The notes below the pieces were generated by a model. That model searched no databases. It was given only the letters and a program-made list of their open reading frames with translations, and was not told the DNA's origin. Positions 9,921 to 18,358 of a DNA stretch of 64,000 nucleotides are shown here, piece after piece (position 1 is the stretch's first letter; every line of letters starts with the position of its first letter). The stretch lies in NCBI RefSeq assembly GCF_030052995.1, contig NZ_JASJPW010000006.1, positions 1-64,000 of the forward strand, written 5' to 3'. Source of the DNA: Gemmobacter sp. 24YEA27. GTDB taxonomy: Bacteria > Pseudomonadota > Alphaproteobacteria > Rhodobacterales > Rhodobacteraceae. The translations under genes were made by a program, and so were the position numbers.

Positions 9921-10773
9921 TGTTCACAAAATCGATTCCACGGGTCCGCGCTCTATGATTCAAGCTCATCGCTGCGTGGGAGATGAACTTGGCTCGCAGC
10001 CTGATATCCGACCATGAGTGGGCCTTATTCCAGGGCTTCATTCATGCCAGCCGGTACCCGAACGGGCGGAAAAATGCGGACAATCGCCTTGTTGTGGATG
10101 GAAGTTTCTGGATCGCAAGGACTGGTTCGCCACAGCGTGATCTGCCCGAAGAGTTTGGCAAGTGGTCCTCGGTCTGCCGTCTGTTCCGCCGCTGGACTTT
10201 GGCGGGATTGTGGGAGGATATCCTTAATCCGCTGAACCACGCCGGGATCGCGCCAGACAAGCTCCAGATGGTTGATCGAACTGTGATCCGTGCCGATCAA
10301 CATGCGGCGGGCGCAAAAGGGGGACTGCTGACAACAAGTTCCTGGCTGTTCGAGAGGTGGGTTCTCGACCAGGATCCATCGTCCTTCGTCAACGGCGCAG
10401 GCCTCCCGATGAGGACCGAGATCACGCTAGGGCAGGATTCCTATTAAACCGGCTACAATCTGGTGATGGCCGACAATCTGCCACAGCCCGCCGTTCTGGT
10501 CGCCGACTGGGGCTACGGGTATGATAAAATTCGGGAAGACATCGAGGGCCGCAACCCCCGCCCATGATACCGATGCGAAGGACCCGATGGGTGCGCAAGG
10601 CTGTCGACATGACCATCTACACCCTGCGCAACATGGGCGAGTGCTGCTTCAACAGGCTGAAAAACAGCCGTCGGCTGGCAACTCGCTACGACAAAACCAC
10701 CAAAAGCTTCCTCGGCTTCGTCGATGTCGCCTGCATCAGGTTATGGCACCACAGTTTGTCAACATGACCTAAG
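9912..10773 (+). mobile_element. IS5-family element (degenerate)
   Basis: About 860 bp bounded by imperfect inverted repeats. The left end reads CTTAGGTAGTGTTCACAAA, and the right end read in reverse is CTTAGGTCATGTTGACAAA (16 of 19 identical). It encloses a single decayed transposase. Insertion cut a VOC-family gene. The outer CTTAG/CTAAG bases are themselves palindromic, so the exact target duplication cannot be separated from the repeats. Confidence 0.85.
9983..10767 (+). pseudogene. IS5-family transposase, degenerate
   Basis: DDE transposase of the IS5 group. The N-terminus ARSLISDHEWALFQGFI and the core WIARTGSPQRDLPEEFGKWS, FRRWTLAGLW and LPMRTEITLGQ are diagnostic. An in-frame TAA at 10445-10447 interrupts just after GQDSY; the reading then continues as YNLVMADNLPQPAVLVADWGY. 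A second disruption near 10561 changes frame before NMGECCFNRLKNSRRLATRY and the end FLGFVDVACIRLWHHSLST. Part of the middle, where the second Asp region would be, is also altered. Not expected to be active. Confidence 0.88.
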
Positions 10774-11198
10774 CCTCAGTGGATCTGCTAACATTCGTCT
10801 GGATCAAAATGCACACGGAGTCCCTTTCGGTCGCAAAAACCAAAGAGGAGGCGACATGGGAGCAGGTGCTGGCAGCAAGGGGAGCAAAGCTGGCCGGTGA
10901 CAGCACCGATCCGAAACAGCGCTATGCGGCTGCCTGTGATCTGGCCGAAACCCTCCATGAGGTGGTGAAAAACTTAGTTGGATAAAGCGCTGCGGGTAAT
11001 TGAGGTTGCGTGTGAGCTGACCGCCACTCGTGGTGCCGCGGTGTTTATCATCATGGGGGTGGCCGAAACTATCGCGTCCACCCTTCTGGGCCGCGCCTAT
11101 CCGGCACAGGGCTTCCTCGAAGCGGCGGGCTATTCCGGCGCTGACCCGGCCAATGCAGGCCTCGCCCTGCAGCTGGCAATGGCGCCGGAGCGTCGGTG
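10774..11198. other. region with only weak small open frames
   Basis: Two short plus-strand frames are open here: 10779-10985 and a TTG-started one at 10978-11199 (MDKALRVIEVACELTATRG, 73 codons, with a hydrophobic middle AAVFIIMGVAETIAS). They overlap slightly and could be pieces of one older gene, but I recognise no family and see no ribosome-binding site. The longer minus-strand frame over the same stretch has an arginine/proline-rich, shadow-like composition. Confidence 0.3.
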
Positions 11199-11300
11199 AT
11201 GCGCCTCGTTTTGCTACTGGCCGCCCTCCTCTCTCACACAGCCTGAGGCCCGCCGGATGACTACAGCGGGCGCAGCAGGGGTTTCTATCCCGGTGGCTGA
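11199..11300 (+). pseudogene. remnant of a tiny lipoprotein with TGA at the lipobox cysteine
   Basis: Reading from the ATG at 11199 gives MRLVLLLAALLSHTA, then a TGA stop, then GPPDDYSGRSRGFYPGG and a final TGA. The layout is exactly that of small Rhodobacterales lipoproteins (basic start, hydrophobic stretch, T-A-C-G lipobox, short polar Gly/Tyr-rich tail), with the expected Cys codon TGC or TGT replaced by TGA. It is therefore probably a point-mutated lipoprotein, or a miscalled base. Too short for certainty. Confidence 0.4.
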
Positions 11301-11311
11301 GGCGCCGGCGG

Positions 11312-11533
11312 TCACTCTTCTTTCGGGATCCGGTTTGCCGAGTGATCCTCGTACTGCTCGGTCTGCACGTGTTTGCCGTCATGCCCGCCCTTGCGCGGAT
11401 CCTGCTGCTTATCGCGGTTGGACAAGACTTCGTTCGGCGGGATCCTGTCGATGTCGGACATGGTCATAGCGCCTGAGGCATCCCCTTTGCCCTGGACACC
11501 CTTGCCGAATTTTTTGTGCGATGCGTTTGCCAT
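11312..11533 (-). CDS. conserved small hydrophilic protein, unknown function
   Basis: A 73-residue, highly charged protein beginning MANASHKKFGKGVQGKGDAS and containing PPNEVLSNRDKQQ and VQTEQYEDHSANR. I recognise this as a recurrent small protein type in alphaproteobacteria, with a conserved N-x-VLSNRDK core and a C-terminal H(V/T)QT-x-QYxDHxANR block. No domain of known function, signal or membrane segment. An AAGGAGAAC ribosome-binding site precedes the ATG at 11533. It stands alone among IS debris. Function is not inferred. Confidence 0.7.
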   Translation of the reverse strand: MANASHKKFGKGVQGKGDASGAMTMSDIDRIPPNEVLSNRDKQQDPRKGGHDGKHVQTEQYEDHSANRIPKEE

Positions 11534-12106
11534 TATTGTTCTCCTTCCGAAGAGATAACGGGCGACAAGCTCACGGGGTTCATGACGATGGTGTGAGGCT
11601 GCCGATCCGGGTCAGCCACCCCTCGCGCGCTCGGGGCTGATCCGCTTCTGGTATATGCGCGAGCTGTCCGACCGGAAGGCTGCGACGATCAGTCGTCCGG
11701 ATCGGGGATGCGAGAGGCGAGCCGTCCTTCTCTGGTGCATGGAAGCGCGAAAGGACCCTGATGCCGGTCGGTGGCTATGTCGGAGGCTCGTATGATTGGA
11801 CCAGCGACACGGGGCCCCAGGCAGCCGCATATCTTTCAGGGTGCAGGGAATGAGGATCTGCTGTGGTTCGCTGACCTAACCACGTTCTGGCGGGATCTGC
11901 TGACTATCATTATCATATCGCGGGCAGCAAATGACGCGGTGGAGCCAGCCCATAACAGGATGCCGGTTATCCTGAATGCTGGCTCTCCGTGCTGGCGATC
12001 TCAATTCAGGCTTGCATAGGCAGTTGACTTTCATTCCAGAGTTGCGATCTGCTTGGGATTCTGCAGATCGTTGAATTATTGCCTTTTTTCGTCATGGAGC
12101 TATCGC
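11534..12106. other. long intergenic region, no gene called
   Basis: About 570 bp. A plus-strand frame (11771-12019) and a minus-strand one (11612-11830) are open but have no family features or start signals. Composition drops in GC towards 12.05 kb, consistent with the amidohydrolase promoter lying at about 12020-12090. Confidence 0.4.
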
Positions 12107-13554
12107 ATGTGTCAAACCTGCTGTGCATCTCTTGCCGACACAGGACTAATGCACTTTTGCCATTGCGGCAGCCCCGATACCCTGGCCGCAATGCGCCGGA
12201 TTGAGGCGGATATCTCGCGTCGTCAGATGCTCGGCGGGATGTCAGCGGTCGTCGGTATGTTCGCAGGTTTTGGCCTTGCCCCAAAGGAGGTGCGGGCGCA
12301 GACGGCTGGCGCGCCTCTTTTGCTGACCAATCTGAAATATTTCGACGGTACAAGGCTGAACCTTCACAGTGGCGTCGACATTCTGGTTGAGGGCGGCCGG
12401 ATTGCCGGGCTGCCGGCGGCGGGCCAGGGCCCGGCAGAGGCTGAACGGATCGATTGCGGCGGGCGCACTGTCATTCCTGGTCTGATCGACAGCCATTGGC
12501 ATACGACGCTTGCCTCGGTCAGCCAGCTGGCCGCGATGACCCAGGATATCGGCTTCCTGCATCTGATGGCGGGGAGAGAGGCGGGCGCGACGCTGATGCG
12601 CGGCTTCACCACGGTGCGCGATGTCGGCGGACCGGCCTTTGGCCTGCAGGCCGCGGTGGATCGCGGTGTGGTGACCGGCCCGCGCATTTTCCCCGCCGGG
12701 GCGATCATCAGCCAGACCTCGGGCCATGGCGATTTCCGCTTTCAGAACACGCTGCCGATGATGCCGATCGACCAGCCCGATTATGCGACCAAAGCTGGCA
12801 TGTCGGCGCTGGCTGACGGCGTCCCCGAGGTGCTGCGCCGCACCCGCGAGCAGCTGATGAAGGGCGCGAGCCAGATCAAGATCGCGGCGGGCGGCGGCGT
12901 CGCCTCACAATATGACCCGCTGGAATCGCTGCAGTTCACGCTGGAAGAGATGCGCGCCGCAGTCGATGCCGCGAGCGACTGGGGCACCTATGTCTGCGCC
13001 CATGTCTATACCTCGGCTGGCATCCAGCGCTGTATCAAAGCAGGCGTGAAATCGATCGAACATGGCCAGCTGGCGGATGAGGACACCGTCCGCATGATGG
13101 CGGATAATGGCACCTGGTGGTCGATCCAGCCGTTCCTCGCCGATGAAGATGCGAATAAATACACCGATCCCAAGGCGATTGCCGCGCAGAAAATGGTCGC
13201 TGAAGGCACGATGCGGGCCTTTGAATGGGCCGACAAGCACAAGGTCAACTGGGCGTTCGGCACAGATATCCTTTACGGCGGCGGCGAAACCCAGGCGAAG
13301 CAGCTGACCAAGCTGGCCCGTTTCATGTCGCCGCTGGAGGCGCTGCACCGGGCAACCGGGGCAGCGGGTGATCTTCTGGCACTGTCGGGGCACGCGCACC
13401 CTATGACGGACGGCTTGGCGTGATCGCCGAGGGAGCACTGGCGGATCTTCTGGTGGTTGATGGCGATGCTGAAGCCGGGCTCGACTGGCTTTCTGACAGC
13501 AGCAATCTGAGGGTCATCCTCAAAGATGGCCGCCTGTTCAAAAATACCTTGTGA
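12107..13554 (+). pseudogene. Tat-exported amidohydrolase (imidazolonepropionase/prolidase-like), one frameshift
   Basis: Metal-dependent amidohydrolase. The start ATG at 12107 has GGAG six bases upstream. The N-terminus MCQTCC with a later CHCG is Cys-rich, followed by a twin-arginine signal SRRQMLGGMSAVVGMFAGFG. The body has VIPGLIDSHWHT (metal HxH), the KIAAGGGVASQ strand with the bridging Lys, VCAHVYTSAGIQRCIKAGVKSIEHGQ with two metal His, and FGTDILYGGG with the catalytic Asp. The frame breaks at the GGGG run 13387-13390; a fifth G gives LSGARAPYDGRLGVIAEGALADLLVVDGD to the end. First of four same-strand genes with secreted products. Substrate unknown, probably a cyclic or linear amide. 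Confidence 0.85.
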
Positions 13555-13564
13555 GGAGCATGAC

Positions 13565-14290
13565 ATGATCCGCAACCTGCTGGGGGCTATGGCCATTCTC
13601 GCCCTTGGATCAACCGCGGCTCTGGCCGAGGGCTGGTCACGCCAGGTCACCCCCTATGTCTGGGCCGCAGGCTTTGGCGGCGATGTCACCCCCTTTACGG
13701 GCGCACCGACGCTGTCCTTCAAAAAAGGTTTTTCCGACGTCATCGAAGATGTCGACGGTGCCTTTTTCCTTTCGGTCTATGCGCGGCGCGACCGCCTGGT
13801 GCTCATGGGGGATCTGAGCTGGTCCTCAAGTTCTAAATCCGGACATGTGCCGCCGGGGCTGCCGGCCGAGGGCAAGCTGACACAACGCTCTCTGACCCTG
13901 CTGGCAGGCTGGCGGGCGGTGCAGAATGAGGCCTTTACCCTAGACCTCCTGGGCGGCGCCCGGGCCTTCAGCATCAAAAGCAGCGTCACCGTTGCGGGCG
14001 GAATGATGCAGGCATCGCCGGGAAAGGATTTCGTCGATCCGATCCTCGCGGCCCGCGCCAATATCGCGCTGGCCCCGCAATGGTCTGCGGTGGTTTATGC
14101 CGATTTTGGTGGCTTCGGAGTTGGCTCGGAAAGCACCAGCCAGATTCTTGCGACGGTTAATTATGAGGTGAATGACAATCTCTGGCTGTCTTTCGGCTAC
14201 CGGCAGCTGAATGTCGATTACCGCAGTGGCGGCACAGCGGTCGATGTGCGCATGGGCGGGCCGCTTTTCGGCGCGACCTGGCGATTCTGA
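13565..14290 (+). CDS. outer-membrane beta-barrel protein
   Basis: Protein of 241 residues with a signal peptide ending TAALA and a mature part made of alternating hydrophobic/polar strands. It ends in GGPLFGATWRF, a typical outer-membrane barrel ending with a terminal Phe. FSDVIEDVDGAFFLSVYARR and YRQLNVDY fit a small eight-stranded barrel of the kind annotated only as outer membrane beta-barrel protein. GAGGAGCATGAC gives a strong ribosome-binding site 10 bp after the amidohydrolase stop, so it is co-transcribed. It could be a pore or a surface anchor for the hydrolase block; this is inferred from position only. Confidence 0.8.
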   Translation: MIRNLLGAMAILALGSTAALAEGWSRQVTPYVWAAGFGGDVTPFTGAPTLSFKKGFSDVIEDVDGAFFLSVYARRDRLVLMGDLSWSSSSKSGHVPPGLPAEGKLTQRSLTLLAGWRAVQNEAFTLDLLGGARAFSIKSSVTVAGGMMQASPGKDFVDPILAARANIALAPQWSAVVYADFGGFGVGSESTSQILATVNYEVNDNLWLSFGYRQLNVDYRSGGTAVDVRMGGPLFGATWRF

Positions 14291-14300
14291 GGAGAAACAG

Positions 14301-15347
14301 ATGATCAGATCCCTTACCCTCGCGCTTGCGCTCGCAGTCGCGGCAGCCCCGATTGCCGAGGCCTGCACCCGTGTTGTTTATCACGGGCCCGAAGGCCGCG
14401 TCCTGACCGCACGGTCCATGGACTGGAGCCTGCCGATGGTCTCGAATCTCTGGGTCTTTCCGCGCGGCATGGCCCGCACCGGCGAGGCAGGTCCGCGCTC
14501 GCTGGAATGGACCTCGAAATATGGCAGCCTGATCGTCTCAGGCTATGACATCTCGACCGTCGACGGCATGAACGAGGCGGGGCTGGTTGCCAATATGCTC
14601 TGGCTGGTGGCCTCGGACTATCCCGAGGATGATGGCCAGACACCACAGATGTCGCTTTCGCTCTGGGCGCAGTATTTCATGGATAATTACGCAACCGTTG
14701 CCGAGGCAGTGAAGGATCTGGAGGCGCAGCCCTTTCATGTCCTGACCAGGGAAGTGCCGATGCAGCCGGGACGGCTGACGACCGTGCATCTGTCTTTGTC
14801 GGATGCGAGCGGTGACAGTGCCATTCTGGAATGGCTCAATGGCGAATTGGTGATCCATCACGGGCCAGAATTCAACGTCATGACCAATGACCCGCCTTAT
14901 GATGAGCAACTCGCGCTGGCCTCCTACTGGAAGGGTGTCAACCCGCGCGAGGTGCTGCCCGGCACCACCCGCGCCGCTGACCGTTTCGTGCGCGCCGGCA
15001 CCTATATCGACATGGTCGTGCAATCGGATGACCCGCGCGAGGCTGCGGCAGCGGCCTTCAGCGTGATCCGCAATGCCTCGGTGCCTTATGGGATCTCGAC
15101 GCCGGACGCGCCGAACCTTTCGACCACACGCTGGCGGGTGGTGGCGGATCAGAAGGACCGGCTGTTCTACGTCGAATCCGCGATCTCGCCCAATGTGTTC
15201 TGGGTTGATCTGAAGCAGCTGGATTTTGACAGTGACAGCGGTGTACGTCAGCTGGATCTGGGCGTGGATATGGGCAGCATCCGCTCGGGCGAGGTCTCGG
15301 CGGAATTTGTCGCTGCAGAGCCTTTCCGTTTCGAACCTGCCGAATGA
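14301..15347 (+). CDS. secreted linear amide C-N hydrolase (choloylglycine hydrolase family)
   Basis: Ntn hydrolase of the conjugated bile acid hydrolase/penicillin V acylase family, 348 residues. The signal peptide APIAEA ends directly before CTRVVYHGPEGRVLTARSMDW. After cleavage Cys becomes residue 1 and the N-terminal nucleophile; RSMDW carries the conserved Arg and Asp. Further conserved stretches are DGMNEAGLVANMLWL, the Asn-bearing FNVMTNDPPYDEQL and STTRWRVVADQKDRLFYVES. GGAGAAACAG precedes the ATG. It acts in the periplasm or outside. Family members cleave N-acyl amino acids, bile salts, penicillin V or acyl-homoserine lactones; which one applies cannot be read from sequence. Second hydrolase in the block. 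Confidence 0.88.
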   Translation: MIRSLTLALALAVAAAPIAEACTRVVYHGPEGRVLTARSMDWSLPMVSNLWVFPRGMARTGEAGPRSLEWTSKYGSLIVSGYDISTVDGMNEAGLVANMLWLVASDYPEDDGQTPQMSLSLWAQYFMDNYATVAEAVKDLEAQPFHVLTREVPMQPGRLTTVHLSLSDASGDSAILEWLNGELVIHHGPEFNVMTNDPPYDEQLALASYWKGVNPREVLPGTTRAADRFVRAGTYIDMVVQSDDPREAAAAAFSVIRNASVPYGISTPDAPNLSTTRWRVVADQKDRLFYVESAISPNVFWVDLKQLDFDSDSGVRQLDLGVDMGSIRSGEVSAEFVAAEPFRFEPAE

Positions 15348-15360
15348 GAGAGGTATCAGC

Positions 15361-15651
15361 ATGACCAGGACCCTGACCCGACTGCCGCTGATTTTGTTGC
15401 TTGCCGCAACACAGGCGGCCTGCGTCAGCGGCCCCAGGCCCGAAGAGCCGGTGAGAATTCTGCGAAGCACCACCGATGGAGTTGTGCTGCACGGGCTGAT
15501 TGACGCCACGCGGAAGAGCCCGCCCGAGCGCTATGACATGCTGGCACAAAGCGAGTGTGCGCGTTCAGGGAGGCATGCTGTTCTGACCGGAATGGAACAG
15601 AAATCGACATTCGGCTTTGATGTGACCTATCGCTGCATCGCAAAGACCTGA
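15361..15651 (+). CDS. small lipoprotein, unknown function
   Basis: A 96-residue protein with a lipoprotein signal (LPLILLLAATQAAC, lipid Cys at about residue 21). The polar tail has YDMLAQSECARSGRHAVL and FGFDVTYRCI, giving two further cysteines that may form a disulfide. The start ATG at 15361 lies 13 bp after the C-N hydrolase stop with GAGAGAGG upstream, so it is the last gene of the secreted-hydrolase block. Similar tails with C-A-x-x-G and a late Y-x-C occur in small Rhodobacterales lipoproteins of unknown role. Periplasmic or outer-membrane location. Confidence 0.75.
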   Translation: MTRTLTRLPLILLLAATQAACVSGPRPEEPVRILRSTTDGVVLHGLIDATRKSPPERYDMLAQSECARSGRHAVLTGMEQKSTFGFDVTYRCIAKT

Positions 15652-15660
15652 CGCAACCCG

Positions 15661-15718
15661 GCTGCGCGGATCCGTTAAGAGCGTGCATCTGCCTCGAGTC
15701 GGAGGCAGATCGCGCAGC
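15661..15718. terminator. nested inverted repeat between convergent genes
   Basis: Outer arms GCTGCGCG (15661-15668) and CGCGCAGC (15711-15718) are perfectly complementary. They enclose a second perfect hairpin with arms ATCTGCCTC (15687-15695) and GAGGCAGAT (15702-15710) around a 6-nt loop. It begins 9 bp after the lipoprotein stop and faces the HTH regulator on the other strand, so a bidirectional terminator is likely although no T-run follows. Confidence 0.6.
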
Positions 15719-15795
15719 GCCCGAAAGTGGCCTGCCACAATGACCTGCACTTCGTTCCGCGCGAAAAGCCGTGATCGCGGCGCTGATCGCGGGGC

Positions 15796-16608
15796 TCAGG
15801 GTTCGTCCACTTCAAGCACATAGGTGCCTGGCTCGATCCGGTTCATCACCAGATCGGGGATATCGGCCGGCAATGCGGCGGCCTGCGGCGGGAAGACGCC
15901 CACCGCCCGCAGGGCCTTGCGCAGATCGATATTGCGACCGAGGTAATCAAGCGCCACTTTTGACGCCCCGGGTTTGCGCCCGCGGCGGGTTGGACCACCC
16001 GTCTGGATGCCCATCAGCCGGAGCAGCTGGTGACGATAGCTGGGATAGAGCGTGACCTGGGTCAGGGATTTAAAGTCGAGCGTCTCGTATTCGATGACAT
16101 GGATACGGTCGGCGAGATAGAGCAGGACACCGCTGTATTTGCTGAGCCCGACGACTTTCCCGGTCACCGGATCGCGCATGATCTCGATGTTCTTCCAGTA
16201 ATAGCGGTCATTGCGCCGATAGACTGAGACGAGAGACTTCGTGATTAAGCCATTGTTGCCAAAAGAATAAAAATACCTGTAGTAATAGCCGACATATTTT
16301 TCGAGCGACTGGCTGTGACGGTAAAGCGCCTCGACATGCGCGCTGGCTTCACCCGGTTGCGGCTGGGGATCGGGTACGCGCCGCAACGAGATGATCTGCT
16401 CAAGCTGCGATGGCTCCATCAGGATCTCAGTCTCGGTTACCCCGAAGAAATCGCAGAGCCGGCGCATGTTGCGCCGCGAAGGCCGGCTTTGGCCGTTGAG
16501 ATATTTGTTGAACTGCTGCCGGTTCATTTTCAACCGACGGCAAGCCTCCGCCACCGAATGGTGATAGCTGCAAAGCAGTGACAGGTTTCGCGGGAAATCG
16601 TCTTCCAT
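15796..16608 (-). CDS. HTH (XRE-like) transcriptional regulator
   Basis: A 270-residue DNA-binding protein. An N-terminal helix-turn-helix (VAEACRRLKMNRQQFNKYL then SRRNMRRLCDFFGVTETEI) of the Cro/CI type is followed by a C-terminal region of about 190 residues rich in aromatic residues (YVGYYYRYFYSFGNNG). That region is found with this HTH in Rhodobacterales regulators, but I cannot name a function for it. Divergent from the dipeptide importer and convergent with the secreted-hydrolase block. It probably controls the importer through the inverted repeat at 16634-16651. Ligand unknown. Confidence 0.82.
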   Translation of the reverse strand: MEDDFPRNLSLLCSYHHSVAEACRRLKMNRQQFNKYLNGQSRPSRRNMRRLCDFFGVTETEILMEPSQLEQIISLRRVPDPQPQPGEASAHVEALYRHSQSLEKYVGYYYRYFYSFGNNGLITKSLVSVYRRNDRYYWKNIEIMRDPVTGKVVGLSKYSGVLLYLADRIHVIEYETLDFKSLTQVTLYPSYRHQLLRLMGIQTGGPTRRGRKPGASKVALDYLGRNIDLRKALRAVGVFPPQAAALPADIPDLVMNRIEPGTYVLEVDEP

Positions 16609-16633
16609 GATTCTACATCACATTGAAGCGTAA

Positions 16634-16651
16634 TTCGCGTCAAGTCGCGAA
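16634..16651. promoter_or_regulatory. inverted repeat, candidate operator
   Basis: TTCGCG and CGCGAA separated by TCAAGT form a perfect dyad in the 73-bp gap between the divergent HTH regulator and the binding-protein gene. Dyad size and position fit an XRE-type operator. Inference by position only. Confidence 0.5.
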
Positions 16652-16681
16652 GGACAACAGACTGGAAAAGAGGAGGGTCTG

Positions 16682-18292
16682 ATGCGAGTTTCCTTAAAAA
16701 ATAATATCCAGGGAATGAGAATCATGAGTCGTTTCGGCTTTACACGGCGGGGCTTTCTCGCAACGGGCACTGCGTTTTCCGCGCTTGCCGGCATCGGACT
16801 GCCCATGCGGCATGCCGTGGCTCAGGAGGCTGGCGCTTCGACCCGCCCACTGCTGCGGGTACGCCAGGACGGGGATATCAAGATCCTTGATCCGGGCTAT
16901 ATGACTGGCGGGCTCGAGATCGAAGTGCAGAAGCAATGTCTGCCCTTCCTCGCGCAATATGTCACCAGAGACGGTGTGCTGGACTGGGAGCCGACCTACT
17001 ATGTGACCCGGCTGGAGCTGCGTGACCCGACCCATATCGATTTTGAGCTGACCGAGGGGCTGAACTGGTCTGGAGGCTATGGCCCGCTGCGCGCCTCGGA
17101 TGTCAAATTCTCTTATGAGCGGATGAAGGATTCCGAATGGGGCGGCTACTTTGAGGTGCTCGACCATGTCGAGGTCACCGGCGAGCGTACCGGGACGATC
17201 GTTCTGAAGAACGCTTTCGCACCCTTCTTCCTTGTAACGCTCTGCCACGGACCAGGGGCCATTCTGTGCGAAAAGGCGATGGCGGATGTGGGGGGGCGCT
17301 TCACCACCGAATTCCCCGCCATCTGCGGCCCCTACCGGATCGAGAATATCCCCGGCCAGATGGTCAAATTCCTGCCAAATCCTGACTGGACCGGTCCGAA
17401 GCCTGCCTTTGATGAGGTGCAGTCTTACATCATCTCGCAGGTCAAGGCGACCGAACTGGCCTATGAGGCCGGCGAGCTGGATATCACACAGATCGCTTCG
17501 GATGCCGTCGCGCGTTACCAGACGTCTGTTCCGGAAAATTCAGCGCTGACCAAGGCCGGCGAGCTGAATTTCATGTGGCTGGGGATGAACACCGAACATC
17601 CGATTCTGCAGGATATTCGTGTGCGCCGCGCAATCCAGCATGCGGTGGATTGCGACGCGATCATTGCGGCCGCCTATTCGAATGTCGCGAGCCGGTCGTA
17701 TGGCGTGGTCTGCCCGGGGCTGATCGGCCATCGCAGCGAGACAAAGTTCTACACATTTGATGTCGCGGCAGCGCAGGCGCTGCTGGATGAAGCCGGTGTC
17801 AGCGGGTTGCAGCTCAGCCTCAGAGTGCTGAACCAGCAGCAGCCGATGCTTGCGGCTCAGATCATCCAGGCCAATCTGGCGATGATCGGGATCACGCTGG
17901 AAATCATCCCGATGGACAGCGGCAGCTTCTGGGAAATGGGCATGGAATCTGCCGGTGACACCTGGAAAGATCTGCAGCTGTGGATCATGCGGTTTGGCAG
18001 CGTTCCCGATCCCTATGAAGCGACGCAATGGTTCGTCTCGTCTCAGGTTGGCGAATGGAACTGGGAACGCTGGACCAATCCGGAATATGACACCCTGGTC
18101 GAGAAGGGGATTGCCGAAACCGACCCGGCGATCCGCAATGACATCTATCTGCGGCTCCAGGATCTCATGGAAGAGACTGGTGCCTATGTCTGGCTCTGCC
18201 ATGAGCCGCGCTATTACATCCACAAAACCGATGTTGCGGTGCGGATCTCCCCTTCGGGGCAGCAGGACTACCGGCTGTTTCAGCCTGCCTGA
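16682..18292 (+). CDS. dipeptide/oligopeptide-type ABC transporter substrate-binding protein
   Basis: Family 5 extracellular solute-binding protein (DppA/OppA type) of 536 residues. A Tat-like signal (TRRGFLATGTAFSALAGIG) sits behind a 14-residue extension. The start at 16682 is supported by AGGAGG five bases upstream; an internal ATG at 16724 is the alternative. The body has RVRQDGDIKILDPGY, LRASDVKFSYERMKDSEWGG, FPAICGPYRIENI, IRVRRAIQHAVDCDAIIAAAY and a late VWLCHEPRYYIH, typical for the family. First gene of an operon with two permeases, a double ATPase and a C69-like hydrolase. Ligand may be a peptide or the product of the upstream secreted amide hydrolase. Confidence 0.9.
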   Translation: MRVSLKNNIQGMRIMSRFGFTRRGFLATGTAFSALAGIGLPMRHAVAQEAGASTRPLLRVRQDGDIKILDPGYMTGGLEIEVQKQCLPFLAQYVTRDGVLDWEPTYYVTRLELRDPTHIDFELTEGLNWSGGYGPLRASDVKFSYERMKDSEWGGYFEVLDHVEVTGERTGTIVLKNAFAPFFLVTLCHGPGAILCEKAMADVGGRFTTEFPAICGPYRIENIPGQMVKFLPNPDWTGPKPAFDEVQSYIISQVKATELAYEAGELDITQIASDAVARYQTSVPENSALTKAGELNFMWLGMNTEHPILQDIRVRRAIQHAVDCDAIIAAAYSNVASRSYGVVCPGLIGHRSETKFYTFDVAAAQALLDEAGVSGLQLSLRVLNQQQPMLAAQIIQANLAMIGITLEIIPMDSGSFWEMGMESAGDTWKDLQLWIMRFGSVPDPYEATQWFVSSQVGEWNWERWTNPEYDTLVEKGIAETDPAIRNDIYLRLQDLMEETGAYVWLCHEPRYYIHKTDVAVRISPSGQQDYRLFQPA

Positions 18293-18313
18293 GCGGCGAT
18301 GACAGCTGACTGT

Positions 18314-18336
18314 GCCCCCGCCATTCCGGCGGGGGC
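18314..18336 (+). promoter_or_regulatory. intercistronic stem-loop after the binding-protein gene
   Basis: Perfect 9-bp stem GCCCCCGCC/GGCGGGGGC with loop ATTCC, placed between the stop of the binding-protein gene and the start of the first permease. No T-run follows, so it is more likely a stabilising or attenuating hairpin, as often seen where the binding protein must be made in excess. Confidence 0.7.
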
Positions 18337-18358
18337 AGGCGAATTCGACGGAACTCTG

